DNA of 64,000 nucleotides from Herbiconiux sp. (GTDB lineage Bacteria > Actinomycetota > Actinomycetes > Actinomycetales > Microbacteriaceae): contig NZ_SCVE01000007.1 of the NCBI RefSeq assembly GCF_004297105.1, positions 1 through 64,000 on the forward strand, given 5' to 3'. The position numbers and the translations under genes are program-made. Of the stretch, positions 8,906 to 18,420 are shown piece after piece. The first letter of the stretch is position 1; each line of letters begins with the position of its first letter. The notes beneath the pieces were generated by a model. That model was not told where the DNA came from, made no database searches, and saw nothing but the letters and a program-made list of their open reading frames with translations.

Positions 8906-10045
8906 CTACAGGTCGGCGTGCAGCTGCCAGACCTTGTCGGCGCTGTCGCGCCACGAGAAGGCCCGTGCCCGGTCGAGCCCCGAGATGCTGAGCCGCTGGC
9001 GAAGCGCGCTGTCGCTCGTGACCGCTTCGATGGCGTCGGCGAGCTGGCCCGCGTACGCGTCGGCGGTGGTGCGCTCCACGACCTGCGTCGAACCCGCCGC
9101 CACCTCGAGCAGTGCCGGCACATCGGCGTGGATGACCGGAGTACCGAAGTTGAACGCCTCGATGAGCGGCAGACCGAACCCTTCGGCGAGGCTCGGGTAG
9201 ACGAACACGGTGGCGCGCTCCATCACGAGCGCCAGATCGGAGTCGCTGAGGAAGCCCAGAACCCGGATGCGCGAGGCATCGACCCCCGCAGCGGCCGCGA
9301 CCGTGGCCACGTCGAACTCACCCCAGCCCTCGGGCCCGGCGATGAGCAGCGGCAGGCCTCCGGTGGCGGGCAGCGCCAGCGCCTGGATGAGTGCCGCGAG
9401 CCCCTTGCGCGGTTCGAGCGTGCCCACGGCCAGGATGTACCGCGACGGCAGGTCGAGCTCCAGCGCCCGCACCGCGGGATCGGAGGGCAGCCGCAGCTCG
9501 TCGCTGACGGCCCCGCCGATCACGCGCACGCGGTCGCCGAAGTTGAAGTACCGCGAGAGCTCTTCGGCCACGGCGTGCGTCGGCACCACGATGGCGTCGG
9601 CATAGCGGTGCGCCCGCTTCGCCATGGCCCGGTGCCAGGTGACGCCCCGGGGCGTCAGGGTGGCCGGATGCGTCCACGGAACGACATCGTGGATGGTGAC
9701 CGCGGTCTGGGTGCCGACGGCGGCCCGGCGGTTGTGCTTGCGCAGCGGCGCGAGCAGAGACGTGGCGTGCACCATGCCCTCGCCGGAGGACCCGATGATG
9801 CCGTGCTGCCAGGCGGCCGACAGCTCGCGGCGCGGCAGGGAGGCGCGGTGCAGGCCGGAGAGACCCGGGAGCTTCGCGGTGAGCTCGTCGGCCGTCTCCT
9901 GCGGAACAGCCGAGATGATGCCCTCGACGTCGCAATTGCGGGGCGCCGTCAGCACCAGCTGCTTGGTGAGCTCGAGGGTGTAGCGGCCGATGCCTCCGGG
10001 AACGGGAGCGACCAGTTGGTCGATGATCACCCGAAGCGTTGCCAT
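8906..10045 (-). CDS. GT4 family glycosyltransferase (mannosyl/rhamnosyltransferase-like)
   Basis: A 379-residue retaining GT-B enzyme. It starts MATLRVIIDQLVAPVPGGIGRY, the glycine-rich acceptor side. The donor half contains AVGTLEPRKGLAALI and the E-x7-E region FVYPSLAEGFGLPLIEAF. The ATG overlaps the rmlD stop (ATGA), so it belongs to the rmlB-rmlD operon and may use dTDP-rhamnose; that is inference from position. Upstream in-frame starts would read through rmlD and were rejected. It ends facing the tandem repeat array. Confidence 0.92.
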   Translation of the reverse strand: MATLRVIIDQLVAPVPGGIGRYTLELTKQLVLTAPRNCDVEGIISAVPQETADELTAKLPGLSGLHRASLPRRELSAAWQHGIIGSSGEGMVHATSLLAPLRKHNRRAAVGTQTAVTIHDVVPWTHPATLTPRGVTWHRAMAKRAHRYADAIVVPTHAVAEELSRYFNFGDRVRVIGGAVSDELRLPSDPAVRALELDLPSRYILAVGTLEPRKGLAALIQALALPATGGLPLLIAGPEGWGEFDVATVAAAAGVDASRIRVLGFLSDSDLALVMERATVFVYPSLAEGFGLPLIEAFNFGTPVIHADVPALLEVAAGSTQVVERTTADAYAGQLADAIEAVTSDSALRQRLSISGLDRARAFSWRDSADKVWQLHADL

Positions 10046-10896
10046 CAGTCTCCAAAAACTCCCGAGGTCGCCGCTTCGTGCAAAGCGGCACGCCAGTCTC
10101 GCATGGGCTCTAATCCTGCTCGGGACCACGCGTCGTGCCCGAGTACGGAATACGCGGGACGCGGGGCAGGACGGACAAACTGCGAACTGTCTGTGGGCTC
10201 GACCTTAGCAGGATCGATTCCGGCTTCCTGAAAGGTTGCCTGGGCGAATTCGAACCAGGATGCCTGCCCGGAGTTGGTGCCGTGATACACCCCGGCAGGG
10301 GCATCCGAGTCGGCCAGCAGAACCAGCTGGCGGGCGAGATCGGCGGTCCAGGTCGGCTGCCCGACCTGATCGGCGACCACCTGCACCGAGTCGCGCTCGC
10401 GCCCGAGCCGCAGCATCGTGGCGGGGAAGTTGGCGCCGTGTTCGCCGTACAACCACGCGGTGCGCACGACGTAGCCGCCGGCGGGATTCAGCCGCAGAAC
10501 GGCCTCCTCGCCCTCGGCCTTCGTGCGCCCGTAGGCGTTCAGCGGATGGCGGGGCTCGTCTTCCGGGTAGGGCGAGCCGGCGGTGCCCTGGAACACGTAG
10601 TCGGTGGAGAGCTGGAACAGCTTCGCGTCGTTCGCGGCGGTGGCTTCGGCGAGGGTGGCGGGGCCGACCGCGTTCACGCGGCGGGCCGTCTGCTCGTCGG
10701 TCTCGGCAGCATCCACCGCGGTGTAGGCGGCGCAGTTGAACACCACGTCGATGCCGGCGAGAGCGGATGCCACGGCGGCAGCATCGGTGATGTCGAGCTC
10801 GGCGCGCGAGAGGGCGACGACGTCACGGCCGGCGAGGGCGACCTGCAGGTCGCGCCCGAGCATGCCGGCCGCGCCGGTGATGAGGTAGCGCGTCAT
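10045..10896 (-). CDS. rmlD: dTDP-4-dehydrorhamnose reductase
   Basis: The last step of dTDP-L-rhamnose synthesis: NAD(P)H-dependent reduction of dTDP-4-keto-L-rhamnose. The SDR fold shows GAAGMLG at residues 8-14, FNCAAYTAVDAAE, then LSTDYVFQG and the catalytic YGRTKAEGE. 283 residues is normal. It lies 30 bases after rmlB on the same strand and overlaps the following GT4. With rmlB, rmlC and rmlA in the next 4 kb the pathway is complete. Confidence 0.96.
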   Translation of the reverse strand: MTRYLITGAAGMLGRDLQVALAGRDVVALSRAELDITDAAAVASALAGIDVVFNCAAYTAVDAAETDEQTARRVNAVGPATLAEATAANDAKLFQLSTDYVFQGTAGSPYPEDEPRHPLNAYGRTKAEGEEAVLRLNPAGGYVVRTAWLYGEHGANFPATMLRLGRERDSVQVVADQVGQPTWTADLARQLVLLADSDAPAGVYHGTNSGQASWFEFAQATFQEAGIDPAKVEPTDSSQFVRPAPRPAYSVLGHDAWSRAGLEPMRDWRAALHEAATSGVFGD

Positions 10897-10926
10897 GTCC
10901 GCACGGAATCCGGGTGGAGGACGGGC

Positions 10927-11913
10927 TCAGACCAACGCGGCGCGAGCCTTGAGGGGCTCCCACCACTGCCGGTTGTCGCGGTACCACTGCACGACGTCGG
11001 CCAGGCCCTGCTCGAAGGGCACGAGTGGCTCGTAGCCGAGCTCGGCCTTGATCTTCGAGATGTCGACCGAGTAGCGCAGGTCGTGGCCGAGGCGGTCGGC
11101 GACGCGGTCGACGTACGACCAGTCTCTGCCGGTCGCATCCAGCAGCAACTGGGTGAGCTCCTTGTTGGTGAGCTCGGTGCCGCCGCCGATGTTGTAGATC
11201 TCGCCCGCACGGCCCTTGGTGAGCACGAGGGCGATGCCACGGGTGTGGTCGTCGACGTGCAGCCAGTCGCGGATGTTGTTGCCCTCACCGTAGAGGGGCA
11301 CGTGCTTGTCGTCGATGAGGTTCGTGACGAACAGCGGGATGACCTTCTCCGGGAAGTGGTAGGGCCCGTAGTTGTTGGAGCAGCGCGTGATGGAGACGTT
11401 CATGCCGTGCGTGCGGTGGTACGAGCGGGCGAGCAGGTCGCTGCCGGCCTTCGAGGCCGAGTAGGGCGAGTTCGGCTCGAGCGGGCGGTCTTCGGCCCAG
11501 GAGCCCTCGGCGATGGAGCCGTAGACCTCGTCGGTGGAGACGTGCACGAAGCGGGGGAGGTTGTTGCGCAGCGCCGCATCCAGCAGCTGCTGAGTGCCCA
11601 GCACGTTGGACTCGACGAAGATCGAGGCGTCGCGCACCGAGCGGTCGACGTGCGACTCGGCGGCGAAGTGCACCACGGCGTCGAGACCCGGGAACAGGTC
11701 GTCGAGCAGCTGGCCGTTGCGGATGTCGCCGTGCACGAAGGTGAGGCGGGGGGAGTCCTTCACCGGCAGCAGGTTGTCGAGGTTGCCCGAATAGGTGAGC
11801 GCGTCGAGCACGACGACCTCGGCCCCTTCGAGACCCGGGTAGGCGTCTTCGAGAGTGCGGCGAACGAAGTTGGAGCCGATGAATCCGGCTCCGCCGGTCA
11901 CAAGAATCTTCAT
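10927..11913 (-). CDS. rmlB: dTDP-glucose 4,6-dehydratase
   Basis: Oxidises and dehydrates dTDP-D-glucose to the 4-keto-6-deoxy intermediate, step two of dTDP-L-rhamnose synthesis. GGAGFIGSNF (7-16) binds NAD; HFAAESHVDRS, STDEVYGS and YSASKAGSD carry the catalytic and substrate residues. 328 residues. The start is the ATG of MKILVTGG; the frame stays open far upstream but that part lies antisense to gtrA and rmlC. A TAGAAT -10 box is about 36 bases upstream, so unlike many genes here this mRNA has a leader with a GAGGAG stretch. Confidence 0.96.
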   Translation of the reverse strand: MKILVTGGAGFIGSNFVRRTLEDAYPGLEGAEVVVLDALTYSGNLDNLLPVKDSPRLTFVHGDIRNGQLLDDLFPGLDAVVHFAAESHVDRSVRDASIFVESNVLGTQQLLDAALRNNLPRFVHVSTDEVYGSIAEGSWAEDRPLEPNSPYSASKAGSDLLARSYHRTHGMNVSITRCSNNYGPYHFPEKVIPLFVTNLIDDKHVPLYGEGNNIRDWLHVDDHTRGIALVLTKGRAGEIYNIGGGTELTNKELTQLLLDATGRDWSYVDRVADRLGHDLRYSVDISKIKAELGYEPLVPFEQGLADVVQWYRDNRQWWEPLKARAALV

Positions 11914-11948
11914 GGTGGGGGGAGATCTCCTCGAATCGCGGTCACCCG

Positions 11949-11954
11949 ATTCTA
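11949..11954 (-). promoter_or_regulatory. -10 box TAGAAT for rmlB-rmlD-GT4
   Basis: TAGAAT on the minus strand about 36 bases before the rmlB ATG, with a purine-rich GAGGAG between. It is divergent from the gtrA promoter 40 bases away. Confidence 0.4.
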
Positions 11955-11993
11955 GCGGGAGGGTGTCGCGAGGCATTCTCAGGCGCGACCGCC

Positions 11994-11999
11994 TAGAGT
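11994..11999 (+). promoter_or_regulatory. -10 box TAGAGT for gtrA-like gene (leaderless)
   Basis: TAGAGT followed by 7 bases and GTG at 12007. This favours that start over the GTG at 11998, which overlaps the box. Confidence 0.45.
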
Positions 12000-12006
12000 G
12001 ACACGC

Positions 12007-12525
12007 GTGACTCAGCAGGGCGAACCAGACGGTGAACAGCGCCCGGGACTCATCCTCCGGCTCGTCAAAGACCAGCGGATAGCGTTCCTCCTCGTCGGCG
12101 CCACCAACACCGGCGTGGGCTTCCTGCTCTTCATCTTCTTCGATCTGACGGTCGGCCAATGGCTCGACGCCGCGATGAACGAGACGATCGGCTCGCTGGG
12201 CGTGCTGTTCTGCGCCCATGTGATCGGCGTGCTCTTCGCCTTCGTGCTCTACCGCACGTTCGTGTTCAAGGTCAAAGGCCACGTCTGGCGAGACCTCGCC
12301 CGATTCGAGAGCGTCTACCTGGTGTCGATCGGCATCAACGCCGTGGTGCTGCCGATCCTCGTGAACATCGGCTGGAACCGCATCCTGGCCCAGCTCTCGA
12401 TCCTCATCGTCACCACGCTCATCAGCTATTTCGGCCACAAGGGCTTCTCGTTCAAGAGGCCCGCGGAGGCCGCCACCGAGCTCGACCTGGAGCGCGAAGA
12501 GGGCATCGAACCGGACCGCCGGTAG
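12007..12525 (+). CDS. GtrA-like small polytopic membrane protein
   Basis: A roughly 172-residue protein with four predicted membrane helices (starting near FLLVGATNTGVGFLLFIFF) and a charged C-terminal tail, matching the GtrA/DPMS family. These proteins are thought to help flip or present polyprenyl-phosphate sugars to periplasmic glycosyltransferases. The start is fixed by a leaderless promoter; the next promoter box (rmlC) overlaps its stop codon. Its natural partner, a GtrB-like GT2, is found 2.5 kb downstream on the other strand. Confidence 0.85.
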   Translation: MTQQGEPDGEQRPGLILRLVKDQRIAFLLVGATNTGVGFLLFIFFDLTVGQWLDAAMNETIGSLGVLFCAHVIGVLFAFVLYRTFVFKVKGHVWRDLARFESVYLVSIGINAVVLPILVNIGWNRILAQLSILIVTTLISYFGHKGFSFKRPAEAATELDLEREEGIEPDRR

Positions 12526-12528
12526 ACT
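12523..12528 (+). promoter_or_regulatory. -10 box TAGACT for rmlC-rmlA (leaderless)
   Basis: TAGACT, 6 bases, then the rmlC GTG. The TAG is also the stop codon of the gtrA-like gene. Confidence 0.45.
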
Positions 12529-12534
12529 CGCGGC

Positions 12535-13152
12535 GTGGAATTCCGCGAACTCAGCATCCCTGACAGCTATGTGATCACCCCGAAGCAGTTCGGAGACGAC
12601 CGCGGGGTCTTCCTCGAGTGGTATCGCTTCGACAAGCTCGAAGAGGTCACCGGGCGCTCCATCGATCTCGCTCAGGCGAACACGTCGGTGTCGAAGCGCG
12701 GTGTGGTGCGGGGCATCCATTTCGCGCAGATCCCGCCCTCGCAGGCGAAGTACGTCACGGTCGCGCACGGCGCGGTGCTCGACTACGTCGTCGACATCCG
12801 GGTGGGTTCGCCCACCTACGGTCAGTGGGAGTCGGTGCTGCTCGACGACGTCGACCGCCGCGGTGTGTTCCTGGCCGAGGGTCTCGGGCATGCCTTCGTG
12901 GCGTTGACCGACGACACGGTCGTGAGCTATCTCGTGACGGCGACGTTCAATGCCGAGCGCGAGAAGGGCATCAACCCGCTCGACCCCGAGGTGGGGCTGG
13001 TCTTCCCGCCCGAGGCGGGCGAGCCGCTGTTGTCGCCGAAAGACACGGATGCTCCGAGTCTCGCCGAGGCGGCCGCATCCGGTCTTCTGCCCACCTGGGA
13101 CGAGGCGAAGGCCTTCTATTCAACGCTCCGCAAGAGAGAGGACCGCTCGTGA
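12535..13152 (+). CDS. rmlC: dTDP-4-dehydrorhamnose 3,5-epimerase
   Basis: Cupin-fold epimerase, third step of dTDP-L-rhamnose synthesis. [15 protein letters not shown], the catalytic-His segment VVRGIHF, then [21 protein letters not shown] and LGHAFVAL follow the family order. 205 residues. The GTG start is supported by the leaderless -10 box. It overlaps rmlA by 4 bases (GTGA). Confidence 0.95.
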   Translation: MEFRELSIPDSYVITPKQFGDDRGVFLEWYRFDKLEEVTGRSIDLAQANTSVSKRGVVRGIHFAQIPPSQAKYVTVAHGAVLDYVVDIRVGSPTYGQWESVLLDDVDRRGVFLAEGLGHAFVALTDDTVVSYLVTATFNAEREKGINPLDPEVGLVFPPEAGEPLLSPKDTDAPSLAEAAASGLLPTWDEAKAFYSTLRKREDRS

Positions 13153-14012
13153 AGGGCATCATCCTGGCCGGCGGTTCCGGCACCCGGCTGTGGCCGATCA
13201 CGAAGGGCATCTCGAAGCAGCTGATGCCCATCTACGACAAGCCGATGATCTACTACCCCTTGTCGACCTTGCTGATGGCAGGGATCAACGAGATCCTGAT
13301 CATCACGACGCCGGAGTACAACGAGCAGTTCAAGGCGTTGCTCGGCGATGGTTCGGCCCTCGGCATCCGTCTCGAGTACGCGGTGCAGGCGTCGCCGGAT
13401 GGTCTCGCACAGGCGTTCATCATCGGCGAGGAGTTCATCGGCGACGACAGTGTCGCGCTGGTGCTCGGCGACAACATCTTCCACGGCACCGGTCTGGGCA
13501 CGGCTCTCCGCAACAACGAGGGTTTCACCGGGGCTCAGATCTTCGCCTATCACGTGTCGAACCCGCGCGCCTACGGTGTGGTGGAGTTCGATGACGACAA
13601 CGTGGCCGTGTCGATCGAGGAGAAGCCGGTCACACCGAAGAGCAACTACGCGGTGCCCGGCCTCTACTTCTACGACAACGACGTGGTGCAGATCGCGAAG
13701 ACCATCGAGCCCTCCGCGCGCGGTGAGCTCGAGATCTCCACGGTGAACGAGCGCTACCTCGATGCCGGTACGTTGCGGGTGCAGGTGCTCGACCGGGGCA
13801 CCGCCTGGCTCGATACCGGTACCTTCGAGTCGATGATGCAGGCCTCCGAGTACGTACGGGTGATCGAAGACCGTCAGGGCTTCAAGATCGGATGCATCGA
13901 GGAGATCGCGTGGCGGGCCGGCTGGATCGACGACGCGCAATTGCGCGCGCTCGCCCAGCCCCTCGTGAAGAGCGGTTACGGCAGCTACATGCTCGGACTG
14001 CTCGGCGAGTAG
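13149..14012 (+). CDS. rmlA: Glucose-1-phosphate thymidylyltransferase
   Basis: First step of the rhamnose pathway: glucose-1-phosphate plus dTTP gives dTDP-glucose. The nucleotidyltransferase signature [18 protein letters not shown] is at residues 8-25, then [19 protein letters not shown] and the late [19 protein letters not shown] block. 287 residues. The GTG overlaps the rmlC stop, so the two are co-translated. Confidence 0.96.
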   Translation: MKGIILAGGSGTRLWPITKGISKQLMPIYDKPMIYYPLSTLLMAGINEILIITTPEYNEQFKALLGDGSALGIRLEYAVQASPDGLAQAFIIGEEFIGDDSVALVLGDNIFHGTGLGTALRNNEGFTGAQIFAYHVSNPRAYGVVEFDDDNVAVSIEEKPVTPKSNYAVPGLYFYDNDVVQIAKTIEPSARGELEISTVNERYLDAGTLRVQVLDRGTAWLDTGTFESMMQASEYVRVIEDRQGFKIGCIEEIAWRAGWIDDAQLRALAQPLVKSGYGSYMLGLLGE

Positions 14013-14054
14013 CCGGGCAGTCCGGCCGGGTCAGGCCAGGCCTGCCGAGACGGG

Positions 14055-15035
14055 TCAGCCCGCCTGGATGCCGCCGACGATGTCGAGCATCGTCGCATGG
14101 ATGCCCGCGGGCAGCGGCGTGAGCGGCCGCTCGTCGAGCTCGGGCCAGACCACGGAGCGCAGCCGCAGGTCGAGTGCCTGCATCGACACCGTGGGCGAGC
14201 TGCCCAGCATGATGTTCGGGTTGTGCCGGGCGACGCCGCGGAAGTAGCCGATCAGCGAGCCGATGGTGACCGCCTGACCCGATGCGATGATCTTGACGAC
14301 CTGCTGGGCCCGGGCATCCGGCGCATCGGCCGCGCCGCGCGCGACGCCGAGCCGGTCGATCCCATCGCAGATGAGCGCGGCACAGTCGGTGACGTAGATG
14401 TAGTCGCGCACCGTGTCGAGCGGCACAAAGATGTTCGCCGGGCTCGGTGAGTACTGGGCCTTGGCCATGTGCGAGATCAGGCCCTGCATCTTGCCGAGCT
14501 TCTGACCTGGTCCGTAGACGTTGGCGATGCGGCCGATGAGCAGCGAGATGCCGGAGCGCTCGGAGAACCGAACGGCCACCGCCTCCATCCGCAGCTTCGT
14601 GGCGCCGTAGGGCGACAGCGGAACGGGGGCGGTGTTCTCGGTGTAGGGCGGCGAGGCCGAGCCGCCGTAGACGCCACCGGCGGAGGAGGAGAAGAACACC
14701 GAGCCGCGCGGTGCGGCGGCTGTTCCGCCGGCCTCCTGGGCCACGACGTCGAGAACCGCGGTGAACTGCTCGATCTCGCGGTCGAGCTGCTCGGGAGAGG
14801 TGCCGATGACGCCGGCGCCGGCCGCCCAGATGATGCTCCAGTCGGCATCCGCCTCCGCGGCCTCGTGGATCAGGGCGCGCACGGCGGTGCGGGCGAGGTC
14901 GGTGACGGCATCCGGATCGGCCCACGGGAGGGCCGGCGAGGGAAACAGGGTCCAGCCCGGACGCTGGGCGACCTCGACCGCGATGGCGCCGCCGAGCAGA
15001 CCGCCCGACCCCACCACCCACGCGATCCTGGTCAC
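14055..15035 (-). CDS. NAD-dependent epimerase/dehydratase family protein (extended SDR)
   Basis: A 326-residue extended SDR. The nucleotide-binding region is an atypical GSGGLLGGAI near the N-terminus. SSSAGGVYGGS and YGATKLRMEA supply the Ser and Tyr-x3-Lys of the active site, and GRIANVYGPGQ follows. The substrate is unknown, probably a nucleotide sugar. The GTG start overlaps the stop of the upstream GT2 gene (GTGA), so the two act together; an epimerase or reductase preparing the sugar used by that GT2 is plausible but unproven. Confidence 0.85.
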   Translation of the reverse strand: MTRIAWVVGSGGLLGGAIAVEVAQRPGWTLFPSPALPWADPDAVTDLARTAVRALIHEAAEADADWSIIWAAGAGVIGTSPEQLDREIEQFTAVLDVVAQEAGGTAAAPRGSVFFSSSAGGVYGGSASPPYTENTAPVPLSPYGATKLRMEAVAVRFSERSGISLLIGRIANVYGPGQKLGKMQGLISHMAKAQYSPSPANIFVPLDTVRDYIYVTDCAALICDGIDRLGVARGAADAPDARAQQVVKIIASGQAVTIGSLIGYFRGVARHNPNIMLGSSPTVSMQALDLRLRSVVWPELDERPLTPLPAGIHATMLDIVGGIQAG

Positions 15036-16102
15036 GCGGAGGTCTCTGGGCCGTCCGGCTGGCGGGATCCGCGCTGGAACTGATGGGCGCGGCCGAGGGG
15101 ACCGGATGCCGGATCTGTGGTGATGAGGTACGGCGGCTTGCCCATCGCCATGTTCACATTGATGCCGATGTACTCGGCGATGATGCCGAGCGAGAACAGG
15201 ATGACGCCGGTGCTCACCAGTACCAGCACCGTGGTGGAGGCCCATCCGGCCGGAACCTCGGAGGAGGCGAGACGGGCGATGAGGATGTAGAGCGCCACGA
15301 ACGCGCCCACCACGGCGAAGAGCACGCCGAGCACGCTGACGATGCGCAAGCCCCGGGTGCCGCTCGAGAGCACCATGCGCCAGAAGTGGGCTATGAGGCG
15401 CGGGAGCGAGTAGCCCGACGGACGGTCGCCCTCCTGGCGGAGCGTGACGGGGGCTGTGGCCACCTTGTTGGCCACCCAGCTCATGGCGATGTCGAGGTAG
15501 ACGCCCGAGCCCGAGTAGGCGGCGACGCTACGGGCGATCGACCCGAGAACGAGGCGGTAGCTCTGGAAGCTCGCCGCGCTGCCGCCGCCGGCGAAGCGGG
15601 TCAATACCCACTTGGCGCCCTTCGAGGCGGTGTTGCGGAAAACCCCGTGGGGCGGGGGGTTGATCGGCTTTGCATAGACGACCGCCGCCTGCTCGCGGAG
15701 TGCTGTGTCGAGAAGGGTGCCGATTTCGGTGGGGTCGTGCTGGCCGTCCTCGTCGAGCGTGACGATCCACTCACTGCCCGCGGAGGCCATTCCCGCAAGG
15801 GTGGCGGCATGTTGACCGGAGTTCTTGCTGAGCCATACCGCTCGAACGAATTCATGCTCTGCCGCGAGTCTGCGCAGCACTGTGGCCGAGTCATCCGGAC
15901 CGTTGTCGAATACCAGGAGCGTTTCACGAACAACCCACGGGTAGCCCTCGGCGGAAGATTGGATAGTGGTGAGAGGCAGAATCTCCCCGATCAAGTCATC
16001 GAGAGTTCTTTCGCCCTGATAGACCGGGATCACGATCGATATCTCGTGCGGCCGGATACCGGCCGTATTCAGTTCATCAACCACGGGAGTCGACATTATC
16101 AC
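15032..16102 (-). CDS. GtrB/DPM1-like GT2 polyprenyl-phosphate glycosyltransferase
   Basis: GT2 catalytic domain with EISIVIPVYQGERTL at the start, LDEDGQHDP as the metal-binding site and QEGDRPSGYSLPRLI in the acceptor region. Two C-terminal membrane helices follow (near residues 260-285 and 297-325). This layout is that of GtrB/ArnC-type enzymes that load a sugar from a nucleotide donor onto undecaprenyl or decaprenyl phosphate on the cytoplasmic face. 356 residues; the GTG overlaps the upstream stop, and an ATG two codons later is possible. It may supply lipid-linked sugar to the GT-C-like proteins nearby. Confidence 0.9.
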   Translation of the reverse strand: MIMSTPVVDELNTAGIRPHEISIVIPVYQGERTLDDLIGEILPLTTIQSSAEGYPWVVRETLLVFDNGPDDSATVLRRLAAEHEFVRAVWLSKNSGQHAATLAGMASAGSEWIVTLDEDGQHDPTEIGTLLDTALREQAAVVYAKPINPPPHGVFRNTASKGAKWVLTRFAGGGSAASFQSYRLVLGSIARSVAAYSGSGVYLDIAMSWVANKVATAPVTLRQEGDRPSGYSLPRLIAHFWRMVLSSGTRGLRIVSVLGVLFAVVGAFVALYILIARLASSEVPAGWASTTVLVLVSTGVILFSLGIIAEYIGINVNMAMGKPPYLITTDPASGPLGRAHQFQRGSRQPDGPETSA

Positions 16103-18420
16103 GGGCCCGATGCGGGAGCTTCGGAAGGCAATCCATCGAGAAAGGCTTGCAGAAGCCCATCTTGCGAGGTGACGTGCGATATCTCGATCGTCACGGGTGC
16201 AGAGCTGCTGGACCCAGCGGCCTGGAGGCGGACTTCGCTGGAGCCAGGCTCGAGCACGAAGGCGTGAGAGACTACGACGCCCTCCTTCCCTGCGGCCACT
16301 GTCGTCGACTGGCCGTCAGGATAGGTGACGGTCACGTCGCCTGCAGTATCCGGCAGGGACACGGTCATCGTCAACACCACCGGAGTTGCGGAACCTGTCG
16401 GATTCACAAGCGTGAAGGCCGGATTGACTGATTTCGAATGAACCGATGTTCCTGCTGTGAGATCCGAAGTGGTGAATCCCGTGAAGTCCGGCTGGAGAAA
16501 GGGAGTGACGGGCACCGTTATCCGGGACGCGATCGCATCGAGTTCTGCGGGGTCCACTTCGCTCTCAAGCGACTGCCGGATGGGTCTCAGGTCGAAGAAC
16601 TCCCACCGGCCGTCTTCGCTGGAGAGCGGCTCTCCGGCGATCGAGCGGAGGGCGGGCTCCAGATCGGTGTCGCCGCCGCGAAGCGCCGCAGTGTCGAGCA
16701 GGATGCCTGATGCGCCGGCGGCAGCGGCAAGAGTTGCGATCTCGGACGGTGGTCGTTCCGACAGCCCCTCGGGCCACTCCGACGCTGGACGGCCCTTGAT
16801 TCCACCTTGCGTCCAGCGGATGCTCGTGGAGTGGAGATAGGGGATCAGTTCTTCGGAGCTCTCGATCCCCGTCGGTGACGTCGATTCCGGGTAGGGCACG
16901 AAGGGTAGCTGCAAGACCATCGAATCCGCCGGGAGCTCTGACTCGATCGAGGAGAAGAACTGATCCTGCATCTCGTACTGCTGCTCGATCGACGCGTAGG
17001 ACGCACTCGGATCACGAGGGGTTTGATCGACGTAGGCCACGCCGATCAGTCCAATAGATACGACGGCGACGAGCGCCACGCGCCACGCGCGACCGAGAGC
17101 GGCGCGAGTGACGAACCTCTCGACGACGATGTGAAGCACGACACCGAGGACGGCTAGAGCCAAGGCGGCGATCACGATCGACATCCGATTCCAGCCTCGC
17201 AGCGCATCTGTGAGGAACGAGATGAAGGTCGACAGTCCACCGACGGTCGAGAAGAGGAATGCGATGAAGATCAGCGCGGAGAGATGGCTGATGGTGACGG
17301 ATCGCGGAGAGGCTCTGCGCAAGCCGCGCCTACCCAGGGAGACCGCGGCGTAGGCGAGGAATACGAGCGCGATGACCATGCCGACAGCGCCGAGCAGTCC
17401 GAGGGCGGGCTGTTCCGAAACCAGGGGGTACGACGAGTCGTAAGCGGACCTGAGCGACTGCAACGCATCGATCCTGTGACCGGGCCACGGGAGGAGGAGC
17501 TGGCTGAGCTTGAGCGCGTAGATCTCCGCTTCAGCATGACCTCGCAGAAATCCGCCCAGGTTCGGGCCGGCGGTGATCGAGTAAAGGATGTCGGGTGCCA
17601 TGTTGATCAGCATCACCACGACGGTCACCACACCGATTCCGGCGGCACCGAAGAATCGTCGCCAGCTGCGGTCACGAATGAGAACGAGGAGGCCGACAGA
17701 GGCGAGGAGTAGGAGGAAGAAGACCGAGTAGTAGGTGGAAGACGTCGCGAGCAAGGCCACCGCCACCACAGCGAACGCGCCTCGACCGGTTAGAACGCCA
17801 ACTATCCGCCATCGCGACGGCCGGGCGGTCCAGAGGGAATCGCCGCGCAGGATCATGATCAGAAGCCCGAGGCCGAGCGGGATGCAGTAGTACGATGCGA
17901 GCCACAGGTGGGCTTCGCCTCTCATGAAGTGGTAAGGGGCGATAGCGTAGGCCACGGACAGGGCCACGGAGATCGCGGGCATGATCCTGCACAGCCGGAG
18001 GAGCCAGAAAGCCGACAGCGCCGCGAGCAGAAAGCCTGCAAAGAAGTAGAAGTTGATCGCGACCGGCCAAGAATCGGTGAACAGCCCGATAATCTTGGCC
18101 GCGATCATGTGCAGATTGTCTGCGGTGGGGAAGTCATTGTAGACCTGGCCGGACGGTGCACCCAGTGAGGGCTGGTACTCGTACCAACCTTCCTCGAGGA
18201 CGGTCTTGAAGTGCGCCGCGGTCGAGAGACTATCGCCCTGGTAGAGCCACGGAATATCCAGCCGCGCTGACCATAGGGCGAGCGCGAAATAGGTGACGAC
18301 GCTGGTGACCCCGGCGGTAAGGGCGTACCACGGGGCATCCGAGCGCAGAAGTCGCCAGAGAGAGGCCGATGGCATCGGGCCGCGGGAACCCGAGGAGTCG
18401 ACTTCGGTGGATGAGCTCAC
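16099..18420 (-). CDS. Large polytopic membrane protein, GT-C/YfhO-like
   Basis: 773 residues with about a dozen membrane helices in the first 480 and an extracytoplasmic C-terminal part rich in beta strands. The first large outside loop holds YQGDSLSTAAHF and NDFPTADNLHMI, the place where GT-C glycosyltransferases carry acidic catalytic residues. I infer a lipid-linked-sugar transferase acting outside the membrane, consistent with the GtrB-like gene that follows. The GTG start overlaps the stop of the upstream GT2 gene; the longer frame upstream is antisense-like and was dropped. A generic YfhO-type membrane protein is the alternative. Confidence 0.8.
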   Translation of the reverse strand: MSSSTEVDSSGSRGPMPSASLWRLLRSDAPWYALTAGVTSVVTYFALALWSARLDIPWLYQGDSLSTAAHFKTVLEEGWYEYQPSLGAPSGQVYNDFPTADNLHMIAAKIIGLFTDSWPVAINFYFFAGFLLAALSAFWLLRLCRIMPAISVALSVAYAIAPYHFMRGEAHLWLASYYCIPLGLGLLIMILRGDSLWTARPSRWRIVGVLTGRGAFAVVAVALLATSSTYYSVFFLLLLASVGLLVLIRDRSWRRFFGAAGIGVVTVVVMLINMAPDILYSITAGPNLGGFLRGHAEAEIYALKLSQLLLPWPGHRIDALQSLRSAYDSSYPLVSEQPALGLLGAVGMVIALVFLAYAAVSLGRRGLRRASPRSVTISHLSALIFIAFLFSTVGGLSTFISFLTDALRGWNRMSIVIAALALAVLGVVLHIVVERFVTRAALGRAWRVALVAVVSIGLIGVAYVDQTPRDPSASYASIEQQYEMQDQFFSSIESELPADSMVLQLPFVPYPESTSPTGIESSEELIPYLHSTSIRWTQGGIKGRPASEWPEGLSERPPSEIATLAAAAGASGILLDTAALRGGDTDLEPALRSIAGEPLSSEDGRWEFFDLRPIRQSLESEVDPAELDAIASRITVPVTPFLQPDFTGFTTSDLTAGTSVHSKSVNPAFTLVNPTGSATPVVLTMTVSLPDTAGDVTVTYPDGQSTTVAAGKEGVVVSHAFVLEPGSSEVRLQAAGSSSSAPVTIEISHVTSQDGLLQAFLDGLPSEAPASGP

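Noticed and set aside
10045..10129. Longer N-terminus for the GT4 beside rmlD
   Set aside because: The extra 28 residues overlap rmlD, are Arg-rich and lack family similarity; the ATGA overlap start is better.
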